A stretch of 64,000 nt of DNA from Adiantum capillus-veneris (GCA_014529385.2 CM043952.1:150561057-150625056), one strand, 5' to 3'; shown: positions 34,005-45,660, numbered from the stretch's first letter. Numbers and translations are program-made. The notes: generated from the letters alone by a model not told the origin.

Positions 34005-34499
34005 TGAGAAACACCATCCAGTTACATGTGCCTGCACAGCGGTGGGGTCTCTCCTTGTGCTCAATGTCAAAGCTTCACCCAGCCAGTCCTTCTACGTCGA
34101 AGAGCTGTCAGGCCGGTGGCCGAATCCACCATGTGCTAAGGCTATCTGTAGCCGAGGGATTCGAACTCCCTTCAACGTGAAAACTATCACCTTAAAACCG
34201 CGGATATAGTTAATACTTGGCTTTCCCACATAATCTTGGGAATCTTCATAGATTCTTTCACATCCTTGGCTTAATACGATCCCCAAGTCGCACGCACGTC
34301 ACTCCTCATCCTTTACAAAAATTGTGTTTCCTCCAGTTCCTCGATGCGACAGTGTCACGGTCGTCTAGGCCTCTTCTTTTGCCTCATGTACATCGTAGGG
34401 TAAGGGGGCCAATAAAAAACCGCCCCTGTAGACAGTCGATGGACCCCCTATCATTAAGAAATCTTATTTCTAGAAGAAGGACACCAAGTCACTACTGCT

Positions 34500-34570
34500 G
34501 GGATGGTTAGCACGGTTGTCTACAAAATGTGGGCCGTCGGATGTGCGTTCAAGCCTCGATGGCCGCTTTG
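34500..34570 (+). mobile_element. tRNA-derived SINE-like head
   Basis: An A-box-like TTAGCACGGTTG (34506) and a B-box-like GCGTTCAAGCCTC (34547-34559) are 43 bp apart, the distance found in tRNA genes. The acceptor arms do not pair, so this is not a tRNA gene. Body and tail were not delimited. Confidence 0.4.
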
Positions 34571-35304
34571 GCTCATTATACCCCTTGGGAGTGGCTTCCC
34601 TCTCGACCCCAATTTTGTTACACAGAAAAACTTCGCAAGCACCATACTTTCTCTGCACAGATCGGCTCGTCACCGTACTTGTTTTGTGGTTAGCGACAAC
34701 GAAGAGCTTTCTATTGCGCCTCTCGCCTTCTGTTTTGGTGCCGCACAAAGATCGCGAGCTCGAGTTCGGCTTAGGTGGCCTTAAGTCGGCCCCCTTACCC
34801 TATTGCTTGTTGTCCCGGCTCTTGCCAACTGCATCATTGTGTCGTAGCTTGCCACTAGGCCTACCTCTTTGCGATCTGATCTTCCCCTTCCTTGCCTTTG
34901 CAAAAGGGGTGTATCTTTGTAGATTCCCCCTAATAATGAATTCCTTATGGCTAATCGTGACTTCCGATAGGAATGGGATAAGTTAGTACTAGGCCTAGGG
35001 AGACTTCTTACAAAAGAGTACAAAATGTCTTGCACGAAGTGAAGCAACACTTCACGGTGGGCTACCATGTTGTCCATTACCCAACGTAGAGTGAAAGAAG
35101 TTCTTGCTAGTAGATCTATTGCTGGAAATCAAAGCTCAAAAATTGAATCACAAATAAAATGAGTAGTGTTGGCAGAAAAAATTTGTTTCATGCTTTAGTC
35201 TAGTTACACACCAATGAATAGGCACCCACCCTCGTTACGGGGTGGACAGCCATGTTTTACACACTTGATTGCCCAATCTCAAATACCTAATATTTGAGTG
35301 ATGA

Positions 35305-35480
35305 AAAGGCATGTAGCCTATTGGTTGCGTCTATCTTGAGTAACTGTCGCGACGTGGGTTCCAATCCTGCCCTACCTTGGGCAGGGGAGTTTGGTTGTTC
35401 ATTTTCATGGGCGCTCCTCTTTTTCTCATACAATGGTTGCTCACCGCCTAGACTGCACGCCATCCTACGTGAACATAGGT
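35305..35480 (+). mobile_element. tRNA-derived SINE-like head
   Basis: A-box TAGCCTATTGG (35314-35324) and B-box GGTTCCAATCC (35357-35367) lie 43 bp apart. Both fit the RNA polymerase III consensus well. No paired acceptor stem is visible. The following 100 bp have no polyA; the 3' limit is a guess. Confidence 0.5.
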
Positions 35481-36896
35481 AAGCGGTGTGTAATCATCCT
35501 TAGTGTACTATTGCACACATTTAATGGGTAAAAATCTTTTTGTGGGGGAGGGAAGGTGTTGAAAAACCAAGCCATGCTTATTCGTATGCAAATTGTGAGA
35601 TTTTGCTACTTTAAGCGCGTGTGGAAGGCCAGGTACCATCAGGTCTTCAAGAATGCCCTTGAAACAGCTAGTTTCACAAAGATTATTCAAGAAAGCAAGA
35701 AGTGATGGTTGCCACCTGGAAACGGAAGAACTCCGAAGAGTCGAAGAGGGCAACTGGAGCCGTTATAATGGACATACATGTTTGAGGGCATGGGTTTTTT
35801 GTTCAAGTTGATGGTTGCTCCTGGTGCAGACAGTCTTTAGTTTGATGTCCCTCTTTTGTAATGGGGTGGCCCCCTTATCAATCAATGTATCACCGGTGTA
35901 TTTGTGGCATCTAGGAGACGCCATGGCTTGATACGAGCATGGCTTGAATATGTAAATTTTTTTGGTTATGCTAATGTAATATACTCACCACTGTGAGTTC
36001 TGCACGGAAAAAAACACACACAAGAAATCAAGAATGCAAGCTCCCTTTAATATTCCTTCCTTTTGTCCAAAGGACCCGGGTCATGGGTTCAAAGGTAGCC
36101 AAGCGACCTTATGCACTCATAAGGACGTTCATATCGATTCGCACGGGATGTGTGTGATTTTCTACAAAAAGATTCCTTCCTTTTCAAGTACGGAAAGAAA
36201 ACTAACAAAAGCAAACTCGGCTATTTGTTAGCTCTTTTTTATGTGTATCTCCAAGACATTAAAAATAATTGGTTCTTGGTTCCTAAATATTCACAAGGAC
36301 AGAAAATGAGAAGAGTATGGACTCATAGTTACCCATAACAACACTATCTCAATGATTTGCATCCAACAACCAAAAGACGACGTCACTGAGATGTAGAGAC
36401 AACTAAGTGTTGTACAAGGTGCAATACCGATTTGAAACGGCTACTACAAACGTACAGAAGCATGTATGCATGTGATTCAAACCATCTATACACGAGTGAC
36501 AAGCCTCATCAATAGGTCAAAATACGATTGTATGCACCATATTAACTTGTTGAGTCTCTATTATGATCTTGAAAAGCGAGTTGTAAATTTTACTTCAATA
36601 AAAACCAAACACACTTAAGAGTTGTAAAAGGGGTTTGTAAATTGTACTTCTATTAAAAAAAACACACACTTAAGAGCTAGCCATGTAACGTAACACTCGA
36701 AGACTTATCAATGTCCCAGTCACCTTCAAATAAAATTTTTGGATAATGGAGGTGGGTCAAGAAAATGACAAGATTATAAAAGGGCCTTGTCTGGCTAAAT
36801 TGCTATGCCCTAAGATGTTTTGTTAAGTTAAAATAGACTAATTAAGATGGAAAGAGTCTCACAAACAAAGATTTCATTGAGAACAAAAATGAGAAG

Positions 36897-37632
36897 GTGG
36901 GAGTATGCTCTTCTCTCATTCCTAACCCGATCAAAGCGATAAATTCAATTATGCTCTCCTATATTGCCTTCACTAGCCCACTTATCAAGATGGCTAAGTG
37001 TCATTGGAAAGAGTTCTTGAAACCACTAAATAGATTTTTATGGAAAAACAACACAAAATCCTTCAGAACATGGAAGTGTACTGGATGGAAATCAATCGCT
37101 CGACCAGTGGACCAAGGAGGTCTCCGAATTCTTAACCCAATTGCCCATGTTGAGGCCCTCGGCACCAAATTAGTGGTTTCATTGGCTAAACAGGACCAAG
37201 CTTAGCCTATCATGACCAAAGATATGTTAGATACAACTAAACTTGGTTTGAAAGATGGTAAGTGGAAAGGGGTAGAGTTTCACGACAAGCTCTTAACCCC
37301 GAAGTGCAAAAGAGCATCTAGTGTTTTGGAGCGGGGAATAAACCAGGTACTTCAAGAACTCCATCTTGCATTGGTCCCCCTTGCTCTCTAAAGTTGTAGG
37401 ACCACCACAAAGCCCCTATTGGATAGAAACTGCCACGAAAGTGAATAATAAGGGTCTGAATCGGCTAGTTTACTTTTGGGATGGTAGCAGTAAGAGTTGG
37501 AAAACCATTGACCTTCTAGCAACCCAGTATCAACTAAATGGCTATGAGATATTGTTAGGCAATAGAGTGATGAAAAAGCTTGACAATGTTGTAGTGAATG
37601 TGTTAATCAAAACTATGGTAAATCCAAAATAG
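36897..37632 (+). pseudogene. LINE (non-LTR retrotransposon) RT C-terminal fragment
   Basis: The frame 36897-37205 reads FLKPLNRFLWKNN, then WKSIARPVDQGGLRILNPIAHVEALGTKLV. This is the post-reverse-transcriptase block of plant LINEs, in which a Trp-rich stretch is followed by a GGLGI-like motif and an asparagine/alanine-rich helix. After a stop and frameshift a second frame (37366-37632) continues with PPQSPYWIETATKVNNKGL and a Trp-containing segment. The palm domain is missing upstream and there is no polyA tail. A dead 5'-truncated or rearranged copy is likely. Confidence 0.6.
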
Positions 37633-37679
37633 GTATACATATTGCTAAAACTCATGGAATTTTATTGTTGGTTAAGCTT

Positions 37680-39440
37680 CCCATTTGATCTTCCATCACA
37701 TTCACTAGTATGGATACCTTGCCACCCCTTAAAAAGGATGAGAGTTGATAGCACATGGTAATGTCTATGCATGAGATTTGGAAGACTGGCAAAATGTCAT
37801 GGAATTTGATCGATAGTTGGCAAGCTTGCAATGGTTCAAGATGCTACTATGCGGCTTCGAGTTATGTTATAGATATGTACACTAGATCCGATGTGAAATC
37901 ATGCATTGAAGCCCTTAATATGTTCATGGAATCCATGCCAAAATTCAAACTAATTTTAAATGGTTCCTTGGCAATTTTTGACAATTTGGGTGCATTGACA
38001 CCCAGTCTAAATGCATTCACACACTTCAAGGGATAAGGGTTGTTAGCACAATGCCATAACTATGCATGAGATTTACGGCTGGCCAAATCTCATGGAACGG
38101 ATAGCTGGTAAATTTTTCTTGCAAAGACTAAATTCCTAGTACCAAGCTTCCATTGTACATGAGCTCATGTGGACTCTAGCATATTGCCTCATTAAGCTAG
38201 GTGCATGAGATCTAGCCAATTGGACAAATCTCATGGGAATTGAATGATAGCTAAGTTAGCTTGCAAAGTTTTACGATGTTTATGATGTGCTTTCAAGGAT
38301 TGTTACAAATATGTGCACTAGGATTGATGTGAGCTCATGTGTTGAAGCCCTTGATATGCTTATAAAAACTATGGTAAGTTCAAACTTAGTTTACGTACTG
38401 CCTTGTCAATGTTTGATAATCTATATGCGTTGACCTCCTACAAGGGATGAAAGTTGATAGCACATAGTGAGGCCTATGCATGAGATTTGGATGAATGGCC
38501 AAATCTCATGGAACTTGGAAGTTGAGCCCGTTGTCTTGCAATGATTGAATATGCAAGCACATTGATTCCATTTCACTTGAGCTCATGTGAACTCTAGTGA
38601 AGTGCCTCATTAACCTCGGTGCTTCTATCAAAATATACTTCCACGAGAATTGGATGGCCACCCAAATCTCAAATATCTTGATGCTTAGGGAAAGCTTGTT
38701 ATCTATAGCATAAGTATACCTATTGGTGTTCCAATTAGTTAACTAGTATGGATACCTTGCTACCCTAAAAAAGGATGAGGGTTGATAGCACATGGTAATG
38801 TCTATGTATGAGATTTGGATGACTGGCCAAATCTCATGGGAATTGACTAATAGCTAATTTGGCTTGCAAAGTTTCAGAGATGCCTATGCATGAGATTTGG
38901 ATGACTCGCCAAATCTCATGGGAATTGACTAATGTCTATGCATGAGATTTGGATGACTGGCCAAATCCCGTGGGACTTAACTAATAGCTAAGTTGGCCAA
39001 CAAAGTTTCAAGATGTTGCCATGTGGTTTTGGCTCATGTTACAAATATGTGCACTAGAGTCAATGTAGGCTTATGTGCTAATGGAAACTATTGTAAATTC
39101 AAACTAAGTTTTCATAGGGCCTTGACAATGATAGCTTGGATGCATAGACTTCCTACAAGGGACAAGAGTTGATAGTATGGAGTGAAAATTATGCATGAGA
39201 TTTGGACTACCGGCCAAATCTCATGGAATGCAATGGCTAGGTGGGGTATATTGCAATGACTAAATATACTAGTGCCAAGCCTCCTTTGCACTAGAGCTCA
39301 TGTAGACTCTAGTACAATGCTTCATTAAGCTCGGTGCTTCTATCAGAAAATACTTGAACCATGAGAATTGGACGACCGTCCAATTCTCAATTATATTGAT
39401 GCTCAAGGAAATTGAAACACATATTGAACATGATAACCTC
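37680..39440. repeat. Field of eight hairpin repeats CATGAGATTTGG...CCAAATCTCATG
   Basis: Inverted repeats with 12-base arms and about 8 bases between (often ATGACTGG) start at 37770, 38066, 38206, 38479, 38807, 38889, 38941 and 39194. Longer phrases recur with them: TGGATACCTTGCCACCC, GAGGGTTGATAGCACATGG, and GAGCTCATGTGRACTCTAG followed by CTCATTAAGCTAGGTGC. The whole field is therefore a decayed tandem array of a unit several hundred bp long. The arms are kept better than the surroundings. It ends where the LTR of element 3 begins. Confidence 0.85.
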
Positions 39441-39469
39441 GTGCTGAACAAAATTCATGTTGTGTAATA

Positions 39470-39796
39470 GTCCCCAAATTTTGGCATAACTTGGTTTTCC
39501 CAAAATAAGTGGGACTTTTCCCATTTCAAGCAGGATGGGTCAAAGTTTAAGATTTTTATTATGGTGAGAATTTCTCATTTTATCTAATATGGTGTTACAA
39601 AGGCAAATTTTTTTATCTGGGAGTTGGTTATTTTGTTGTTCAGTTTAATGTGTTTGCTTGGTTGGTTCACTTCTTGAGGATTGAAACCCTCAAAGAATCT
39701 CCATGCCCTATTCGAGTCACTTCCTTGAGTATTGACATAAGTATGTTAGTGCTAGATAGCTATGCTATAGACATCCATCGTGACAACTCATTAACA
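39470..39796 (+). repeat. 5' LTR (inner part) of element 3
   Basis: The end GCTATAGACATCCATCGTGACAACTCATTAACA parallels the reverse complement of the element 2 LTR end (GCTATAGATGTCCGTCGCGATGACCCGCTAACA); shared core blocks are GCTATAGA and TAACA. Similarity can be followed back for roughly 300 bp, and the outer limit is uncertain. Confidence 0.5.
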
Positions 39797-39797
39797 T

Positions 39798-39815
39798 TGA
39801 TGACATTGTTGGGGA
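39798..39815 (+). other. Decayed primer-binding site, tRNA-Asp type, element 3
   Basis: TGATGACATTGTTGGGGA aligns to TGGCAACGCTGCCGGGGA of element 2 with six changes, most of them C-to-T or G-to-A transitions as expected from decay of methylated cytosines. Confidence 0.55.
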
Positions 39816-41520
39816 ATGATCCTTAGGTAGTGAGTAACCTAATGCATATTTAGAGTCTTCTTTGTCCATAGATTTGTCATTCACCACATACACGTTAGTA
39901 GTAAAGCAGCTATACGTAGATTTAGTGCTTAATAGAGTCTAGAGTCGAGGGATTGGCTATATCTATCCTTGAAGGGTAAAGAGAGTTGTCAGTGAGATAG
40001 CAAAAACATTTCATTCTTCAAATGTTTTTGTATACTTTGAGAGTGCTATTTTGTTTATGTTACGACTTTTATTTGCATTGTTTTGTTCATTTTTTTTTCA
40101 AGTCTCTTTCCAACACATAGGAGTAGGGTAAGTAGAAACCATCACCATCAAATTGGGCTGAAAAGATCAAGGTGGCAAAAAGGGTTGAACACCATATTTT
40201 GGGCAAAGAAGACCATAACTCTGAAATTTTGAAAATTTGATGGTAGAGACTAATTTAAAATCAAAAAGAGGATGCCAAAGGACCTCAAAAAACTTATCAG
40301 AGGAGGTAAACTAAGAATTTCTAGCTGATTCTATGGTGGAATATGGATTGCAATCCATGTTCCCAGAGACTGACTAGCGAAAAAGTGAGATCAGTTGACG
40401 GATATTCACTTCAATCAACTAAGATCAGTTTATAGATATTGTCTTCAATCAACTGAAACTAAATTTTGGGGTCAAATTAAGACCAAAAACACACTCAAAA
40501 GAGGGAAATTGTGGTAAAACACCTAAAACTAGTCCATTTGATCAAAATTTGGGAGTTATTAACTTTTCTTATCCAAATCAAAGAAAAATTGGGAATAGGC
40601 TCTAAACAATAGAATCTAGTAGCTGACCAAATTTCATGTCAGAAGGAGGTGGAACATGGATCGTGATCCATGTACCTCATCTGACATTTTACTAAAAATT
40701 GAATAGTGAGTAGAAAAGATCCATAAAAACATACTCCCCAAAACAAATTTGCAAAAAGAATCCAAAAAGTAGACCAAGAGAGGCAAAAACAGTTCATGGT
40801 GAAAAATCGCAAAGTTGAACCTAGGGTTTGGCTTTCAACTGACCTAAACCAATCCAAATGACACAAAAAGTTTATAGTTGGTACCACGGTACCAAGGGAA
40901 AGTTGTGAGCAAATTTTATCACATTATACGATAGAGGTACAATTGCAATCCATGTCTCCCTATCACAAAATCAGAGTGATATCATAGCCAGAAATAGTCA
41001 TACGGAGCATAGAGGTCTTTGCAAAATTCAATTTGGACATCAATAGAGGATTCTGCAAGCTAAGATAGGTTTTTTGCAAAAAGCACAATTGTTTGATCTA
41101 TTCGGGAATTTTGACTAATAGAGTGGTTATAAGCTCATAGCCATCGAGTGTTTATTGTGCAAATTACAAAGGTTAGAGCACTAAAACTTGAAGTGATTCC
41201 GTTGAAGATTTCAAAGCAACTAAAGAGATAACAGGTTAGAATTTTTCAAGACTAATTGTTTCTTTTATGTATTTGAGATCAGGTAGGTTTTACTCAATTA
41301 GAAAACCTGTGGGTGGTAGGAGACAAAGTGAGAAATATTTTGAATGAAGAGAGTGTGAATCGAGGACCATTAGCTTCCTCATAGCCGATTATGAGAAAAG
41401 GTCTCTTTGATACATCATCAGAGAGATCTTATACCTACAAGTCTGAGGGATTCAATAGAGTGATTTCTAAGGAGGGATTGAACATGGGAGCATGACCATC
41501 CCAACCAGCACCCAAAGTGA
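39816..41520 (+). other. Untranslated leader of element 3 with palindromes
   Basis: Palindromes of the ACATGGATCGCGATCCATGT family start at 40341 (ATATGGATTGCAATCCATGT), 40654 (ACATGGATCGTGATCCATGT) and about 40938 (decayed). A 38-bp direct repeat built on GATCAGTT...TCAATCAACT lies at 40390-40452. No credible gene. Confidence 0.8.
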
Positions 41521-42260
41521 ATTTGTTGCACGTGAAGTACCAATTGAAAAAGGACTAGAGTGCAAAGATCTACAAAGATGGTATGGATCTCTATTGCGTG
41601 AAGTTAAAGGAAATGCAAAGTGAGTTCAAGAGCCTAATGCTCGTTGACTATAGTGGTGATCAACACTATGACGATGAAGGAATAATGCCTCTAGTTGTGA
41701 AAAATCCCTATATTGTGGAAAAAAGAGGAATGACACACACAAAAGACAAAGTTGACATGGAGCCAAAAGATGAGCCGCCAAAGTTGGACAAGCTAGATGC
41801 CAAGCTAAGACATGTGAACAAAGTGAAATGAGTCAACACAAACAATACTCACACAGGGTTGTACGAGTATGATAATGGTGAGAAAATGCACTATTACAAG
41901 TGTGATGAACCCTACATAGGAGAGTTGTTGGAACACAAACGGTTGTATGTTTTAACATACATGAAAGGCAGAGATACTCACATAATTATGCTTTGGTTTA
42001 GATACTCAACATTAGATCGGAGAGAACTTGAGAGATTTACATATTTTGGAGGCCCACTTCCTAAACTTATATTACTCTTAGTACATTCAAACCCATTTTA
42101 TCACGGAGACCACACCAGAGATGGGAAGACCGAGTCCAGAGAGATCAAGAATTGTTGGTTCAATGAGCCAACAATAGTTTTTAGTGCTTAGATCGATGGG
42201 ATCGTTGGGTTCAAGGGGGTTGCAATGACTACACATAGGGGCAGTGAAGCCTCTAGCACA
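41521..42260 (+). pseudogene. Gag N-terminal region, element 3
   Basis: The frame 41583-41831 carries DLYCVKLKEMQSEFKSLM, VDYSGDQHYDDEGIM, VVKNPYIVEKRGM and DEPPKLDKLDAKLR. The next frame (41859-42191) has LYEYDNGEKMHYYKCDEPYIG. These match element 2 (25917-25474) and element 1 (8509-8300) in order. The segment MTTHRGSEASSTI just before 42261 corresponds to MNTHRGNTAPDV of element 2, so the nested element entered in mid-Gag. Confidence 0.65.
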
Positions 42261-42265
42261 ATATA

Positions 42266-42408
42266 TGTCATACCAAGGGTAGGACCAGGCACGGCCAAGG
42301 GCCAGGACGGACATGTAGTCAAGGGGGTCCCTATATTTAGCAGGCCAAGGGTCTATATAGGGCATGGCTGGGTGGTGATGAGCATGTTCCAGTTCCCTAT
42401 GCCTTTCG
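42266..42408 (+). repeat. 5' LTR of nested element
   Basis: Starts TGTCATACCAAGGG and ends CCTATGCCTTTCG; the final A is mutated to G compared with the right copy. Confidence 0.9.
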
Positions 42409-42409
42409 T

Positions 42410-42434
42410 TGGTATCAGAGGCAGGTTTCGATCC
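42410..42434 (+). other. Primer-binding site, initiator tRNA-Met, nested element
   Basis: A 25-base match, with one mismatch, to the complement of the acceptor stem and T arm of plant initiator tRNA-Met; an unusually long match for a primer site. Confidence 0.9.
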
Positions 42435-44781
42435 AACTGTTGGCATTCCTTGGGTGATTGTTCTTAAGATCGAACAGATCTACCTAGTGGAGTACACAAC
42501 AACGTTAATGGACAAGCAAGAGTCTTGTCATTACGGATGTTTAGGGTGTCATTTTTGCACGACATGTTTTCAGTGCGACACTCGAGTTGAGTTTTTGATA
42601 ACCATAAACTCAACTCAGTAGGATCTCTACCACGGATTTTAGATGCAACAAACCGTTGCGACGGCATGGCTGTCCATAAGAGCTAGGCTTTACACTTGTG
42701 TGGATCTCCTGCTCTCTCTATAGCACTGCGAGTGTCTATGGACGCATTGTTTTGGGGTAAGACCCCGTGGGTGCTTACTAAATCACCCCATAGGCATTGA
42801 GGATCACAATTTGATCTATTCCCGTTATACTTTCAAGGAAAGAATTCCGCAATCTACCACGCGATAGTGGAAAAATTCAACTTTTCAAGTTGATTCTCAT
42901 CATTCTGTACACGGTTAACTATGTTGGTTACCGTTACCTGCTAGTTGAGGAGTTTCTACAAAGGGTCTTACCAAGGGGTTTGACTACGTAGATTCTACCC
43001 AACGGGTTTGAATTTTGAAGGCAACACCCAGGGTTTTCAGTGCAATGTTGCTTGGTTTTTTCACAGCTGGGAGACGTGATCCTGTGCATTTGAATACGGG
43101 TTACTGAACTTTTAGTTCAATCCCCAGGGCCATGCCAAGGACATGTCGGAACAAGTATTTTGGGCCGTAGTGTCCAATGTACATTATGCTATTATGAACC
43201 CACTTGTTGGATTCGATTTGGCACATGTTGTCACATGGGATACAACATGGTCTAGGGACTCAAGGAGTTCGGTTTAGCCAGTGTGGAGCAATGAATGAGG
43301 GTCCCTCTCACTCTTGTCGCGGAGTGTTTAGAGTTACCTCCACACACAAGTACATCTTGTACTTGAAGGATGTTCTTTTTTAAACATCCTTACATGAGAC
43401 ATATTCCACATGTGGAGAATATGAGTCTCTGGATTGACACTGGCACCCATTATTTCAAGTATGTGTCACGACAAAGTCCCTAGGTGCTGGTCAAATCTGT
43501 TTTCTAGATCATTTTCAACACGACGTATCAGGAGCAATTTCGGTGGCCAAAAATTGTCCGATACTTAAAATGACTTGTTCAGGTACAAGTACTCCTAAAC
43601 AACATTACGGATGGTTGTTTATACATATAGCAAGGCTCTAAGTGGTTAATGAAAAAGTTTCATTGTTTGTCCCTAGAAGTGATAAATATTTCACCTTCTA
43701 TTATGGTTCAAACGTTTTAGCAAGGCTTGCAAATGATTGCAGCAGACAGCATTTAGTTTCTTTTTTGAACTATTTACATTCCTCTTTACTGTGTGCTACG
43801 AGCATCACATTCACCATAAGTATTGGCAAAGCTAATCATGGATATACAGGTTCAAATATGTTTTTTGCTAAATGCATGCACACTAGGTGTTATGGGCCCT
43901 AGTGTTTAGCAAAGGCTGATTTGGAGAAGCATGCATATTCATCACATCCGTTCCTTATGAAGGATTTTTTGCACTCTATGTGCAGTATCTCTCTGAGCTT
44001 ACTTTTGGATCTACCAATCACCAATAGAGGTCATGGCTCGGTTTGGGTGCTTGTGGATTTTTCACGTTAACCAAGATGGTTATTCATCAGGACATTGTTG
44101 TTTGCTCAGCAATGTTGTATGATATCGTGATCCCCGTTTACGGGCCATCTTGGAAGACTGTCTGTAAATCGTGGAGAAAACACCTCAGTACTATCAGTTA
44201 TCCAAGGGGATAGGTAGATTAGAAAGTGTAATCTTGTGCTAAAAAATATGCAAAGTGCGTACATTATCACCAAGCGATCCAATTAGTAAGCATTTATTGC
44301 TCTACTAGGAGTTTTCTTACCATAAGTTAAAGCATGTTTGCAACTAGGTGTAGTCTCTTCATGTATAAATCAAGTTCTCAACCTTGAACACTAGTTATGG
44401 TGGGGTTGTTACTGCTGAAATTGGAAAACAAGTCAAGGACTTAAACTTGGCTGATGAGTTATGATAGTAAGTTAATTTCATGGAAAGTGAAAAGAGGTAC
44501 TTTAGGGTACATCTTTGTGAGATAACTCGTTTTGCATGCTCATGTGTGTTCTAAATGGAGTCTACACACTATGATTGGATAGGAATCGGTAACACAAGAT
44601 GGTTGCAAATGGACAACAATGTGAAAATCAAAATGTTACTCTTGGTTTCATTGAACCTCCTGTTGAACCGTGTTCCAGTCAACCAAACAGCTGGATCCAT
44701 GAAGGATGCCACTATAGAAAACATTAGTGTATCATCACTCTTGTTTTCGAGGACGAAAACGCTTCTCCAAGGGGGGAGTAA
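42435..44781 (+). other. Interior of nested element, no recognisable genes
   Basis: Phrases such as GTCCTTCCAAGG-like purine tracts and many short open frames occur, but no retroelement domain on either strand. The frame 43642-43902 is the longest and is unrecognised. Confidence 0.55.
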
Positions 44782-44924
44782 TTTCATGCCAAGGGTAGGA
44801 CCAGGCACGGCTAAGGGCCAGGACGAACATGCAGTCAAGGGGGTCCTTATATTTAGCAGGCCAAGGGTCTATATAGGGCATGGTTGGGTGGTGATGAGCA
44901 TGTTCCAGTTCCCTATGCCTTTCA
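44782..44924 (+). repeat. 3' LTR of nested element
   Basis: Starts TTTCATGCCAAGGG (the G of the terminal TG is mutated) and ends CCTATGCCTTTCA, followed by ATATA. Confidence 0.9.
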
Positions 44925-45095
44925 ATATACATGACAATAAATCCAATTACGTTGACAAGAGCGAGAGATGTGCGTCCTGAGGGGAGAGCCACATAAATAA
45001 CTTCAATAAGAACATAGTGGGGGTTATGAGGCTAGAGATACCCTAGTAGGAGAGCTAGGAGTTGTGAAAATGGTTGTAGAAACATGACAAATGCG

Positions 45096-45660
45096 ACCAA
45101 CTTAGGTATTCGAGCGTGTTTCCAAAAAGTACAATGGATCAAGAGATCCATATGTTCATGTCTCACTCTTCAAACCACTTTTGAGAGCCGAACAGATTAC
45201 AGAATTCCACACCCAATACAAAGGATGTGGGTTGACATTGGAAAAACCAGCCTTGACATGGTTCCAATCATTACACAGAGATGATTTTCCAAACATAGAA
45301 CAACTCTTGCATGAATTTGTCGAAGAATTATCTAAAAGGGGAATCAAGTACAATATTGTGTCCCAAATTTACACTTTTAAGAAAAAAGAGAATGAGAAAG
45401 TGAAAGAAGCTTTGCTTCGCTTCAAACATTACATAGAGAGATGTCCAGTAATAGGGTTACCATAAGATGAGAGGCTATCAATTCTCTTTATAGAGGGCTT
45501 GAGAAATGAGACTCTCAAGAAGGACCTACACTTCTAAGCATGCACAACGTTTGAACAAGTCACTAGAGAATCTTTATATCTAATTGACAATTGTAAGGCT
45601 TATGTAGAGGTGACGAAAGATGCAGACAACACAAGTAGTAGTGCATCAGCCAGTGTTGGG
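45096..45660 (+). pseudogene. Gag capsid domain, element 3
   Basis: Coding resumes after the nested element with VSKKYNGSRDPYVH (about 45120-45165). The open frame 45181-45465 follows with AEQITEFHTQYKGCGLTLEK, WFQSLHRDDFPNIEQLLHEF, and VEELSKRGIKYNIVSQIYTF. Past a stop come LSILFIEGLRNETLKKDLHF and YLIDNCKAYVEVTKDAD. This is the same capsid domain as 7091-7798 and 24518-25284. Stops at 45463 and later break it. Confidence 0.75.

Larger units (their letters stand above)
34005..36896. other. Spacer with SINE-like heads, otherwise unassigned
   Basis: Apart from two tRNA-like heads (34500 and 35310) and a T-arm-like sequence at 34156-34170, I see no domain or gene. Several overlapping frames of 60-150 codons at 34217-35080 are open on both strands but have no recognisable product and look like non-coding sequence. 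Confidence 0.3.
42261..44929 (+). mobile_element. Non-autonomous LTR retrotransposon nested in element 3
   Basis: Two 143-bp LTRs (42266-42408, 44782-44924) are flanked by ATATA (42261-42265 and 44925-44929). One base inside the left LTR is TGGTATCAGAGGCAGGTTTCGATCC, given here as TGGTATCAGAG and GCAGGTTTCGATCC. It matches the complement of initiator tRNA-Met over 25 bases with one mismatch. A purine-rich tract AAGGGGGGAG precedes the right LTR. The LTRs differ at 8 positions (about 5.6%). The 2.37-kb interior shows no gag or pol domain. The last codons before the purine tract (TLVFEDENASPRG) resemble the Pol end of plant gypsy elements, suggesting a deletion derivative. Confidence 0.9.

Noticed and set aside
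33252-34209. Plus-strand ORFs opposite and upstream of the carboxylesterase
   Set aside because: They mirror the GC-rich exon and its upstream region, show no domain, and several overlap one another.
34141-34215. Possible tRNA gene on the minus strand (GGGAGTTCGAATCCC T-arm-like sequence)
   Set aside because: The T stem has a mismatch, no acceptor stem pairs with GGCTACA, and the A-box region is poor. At most a tRNA-derived remnant.
37770-39225. CRISPR-like array
   Set aside because: The repeats are irregularly spaced (52 to 331 bp), spacers are related to one another, there are no cas genes and the DNA is plant.
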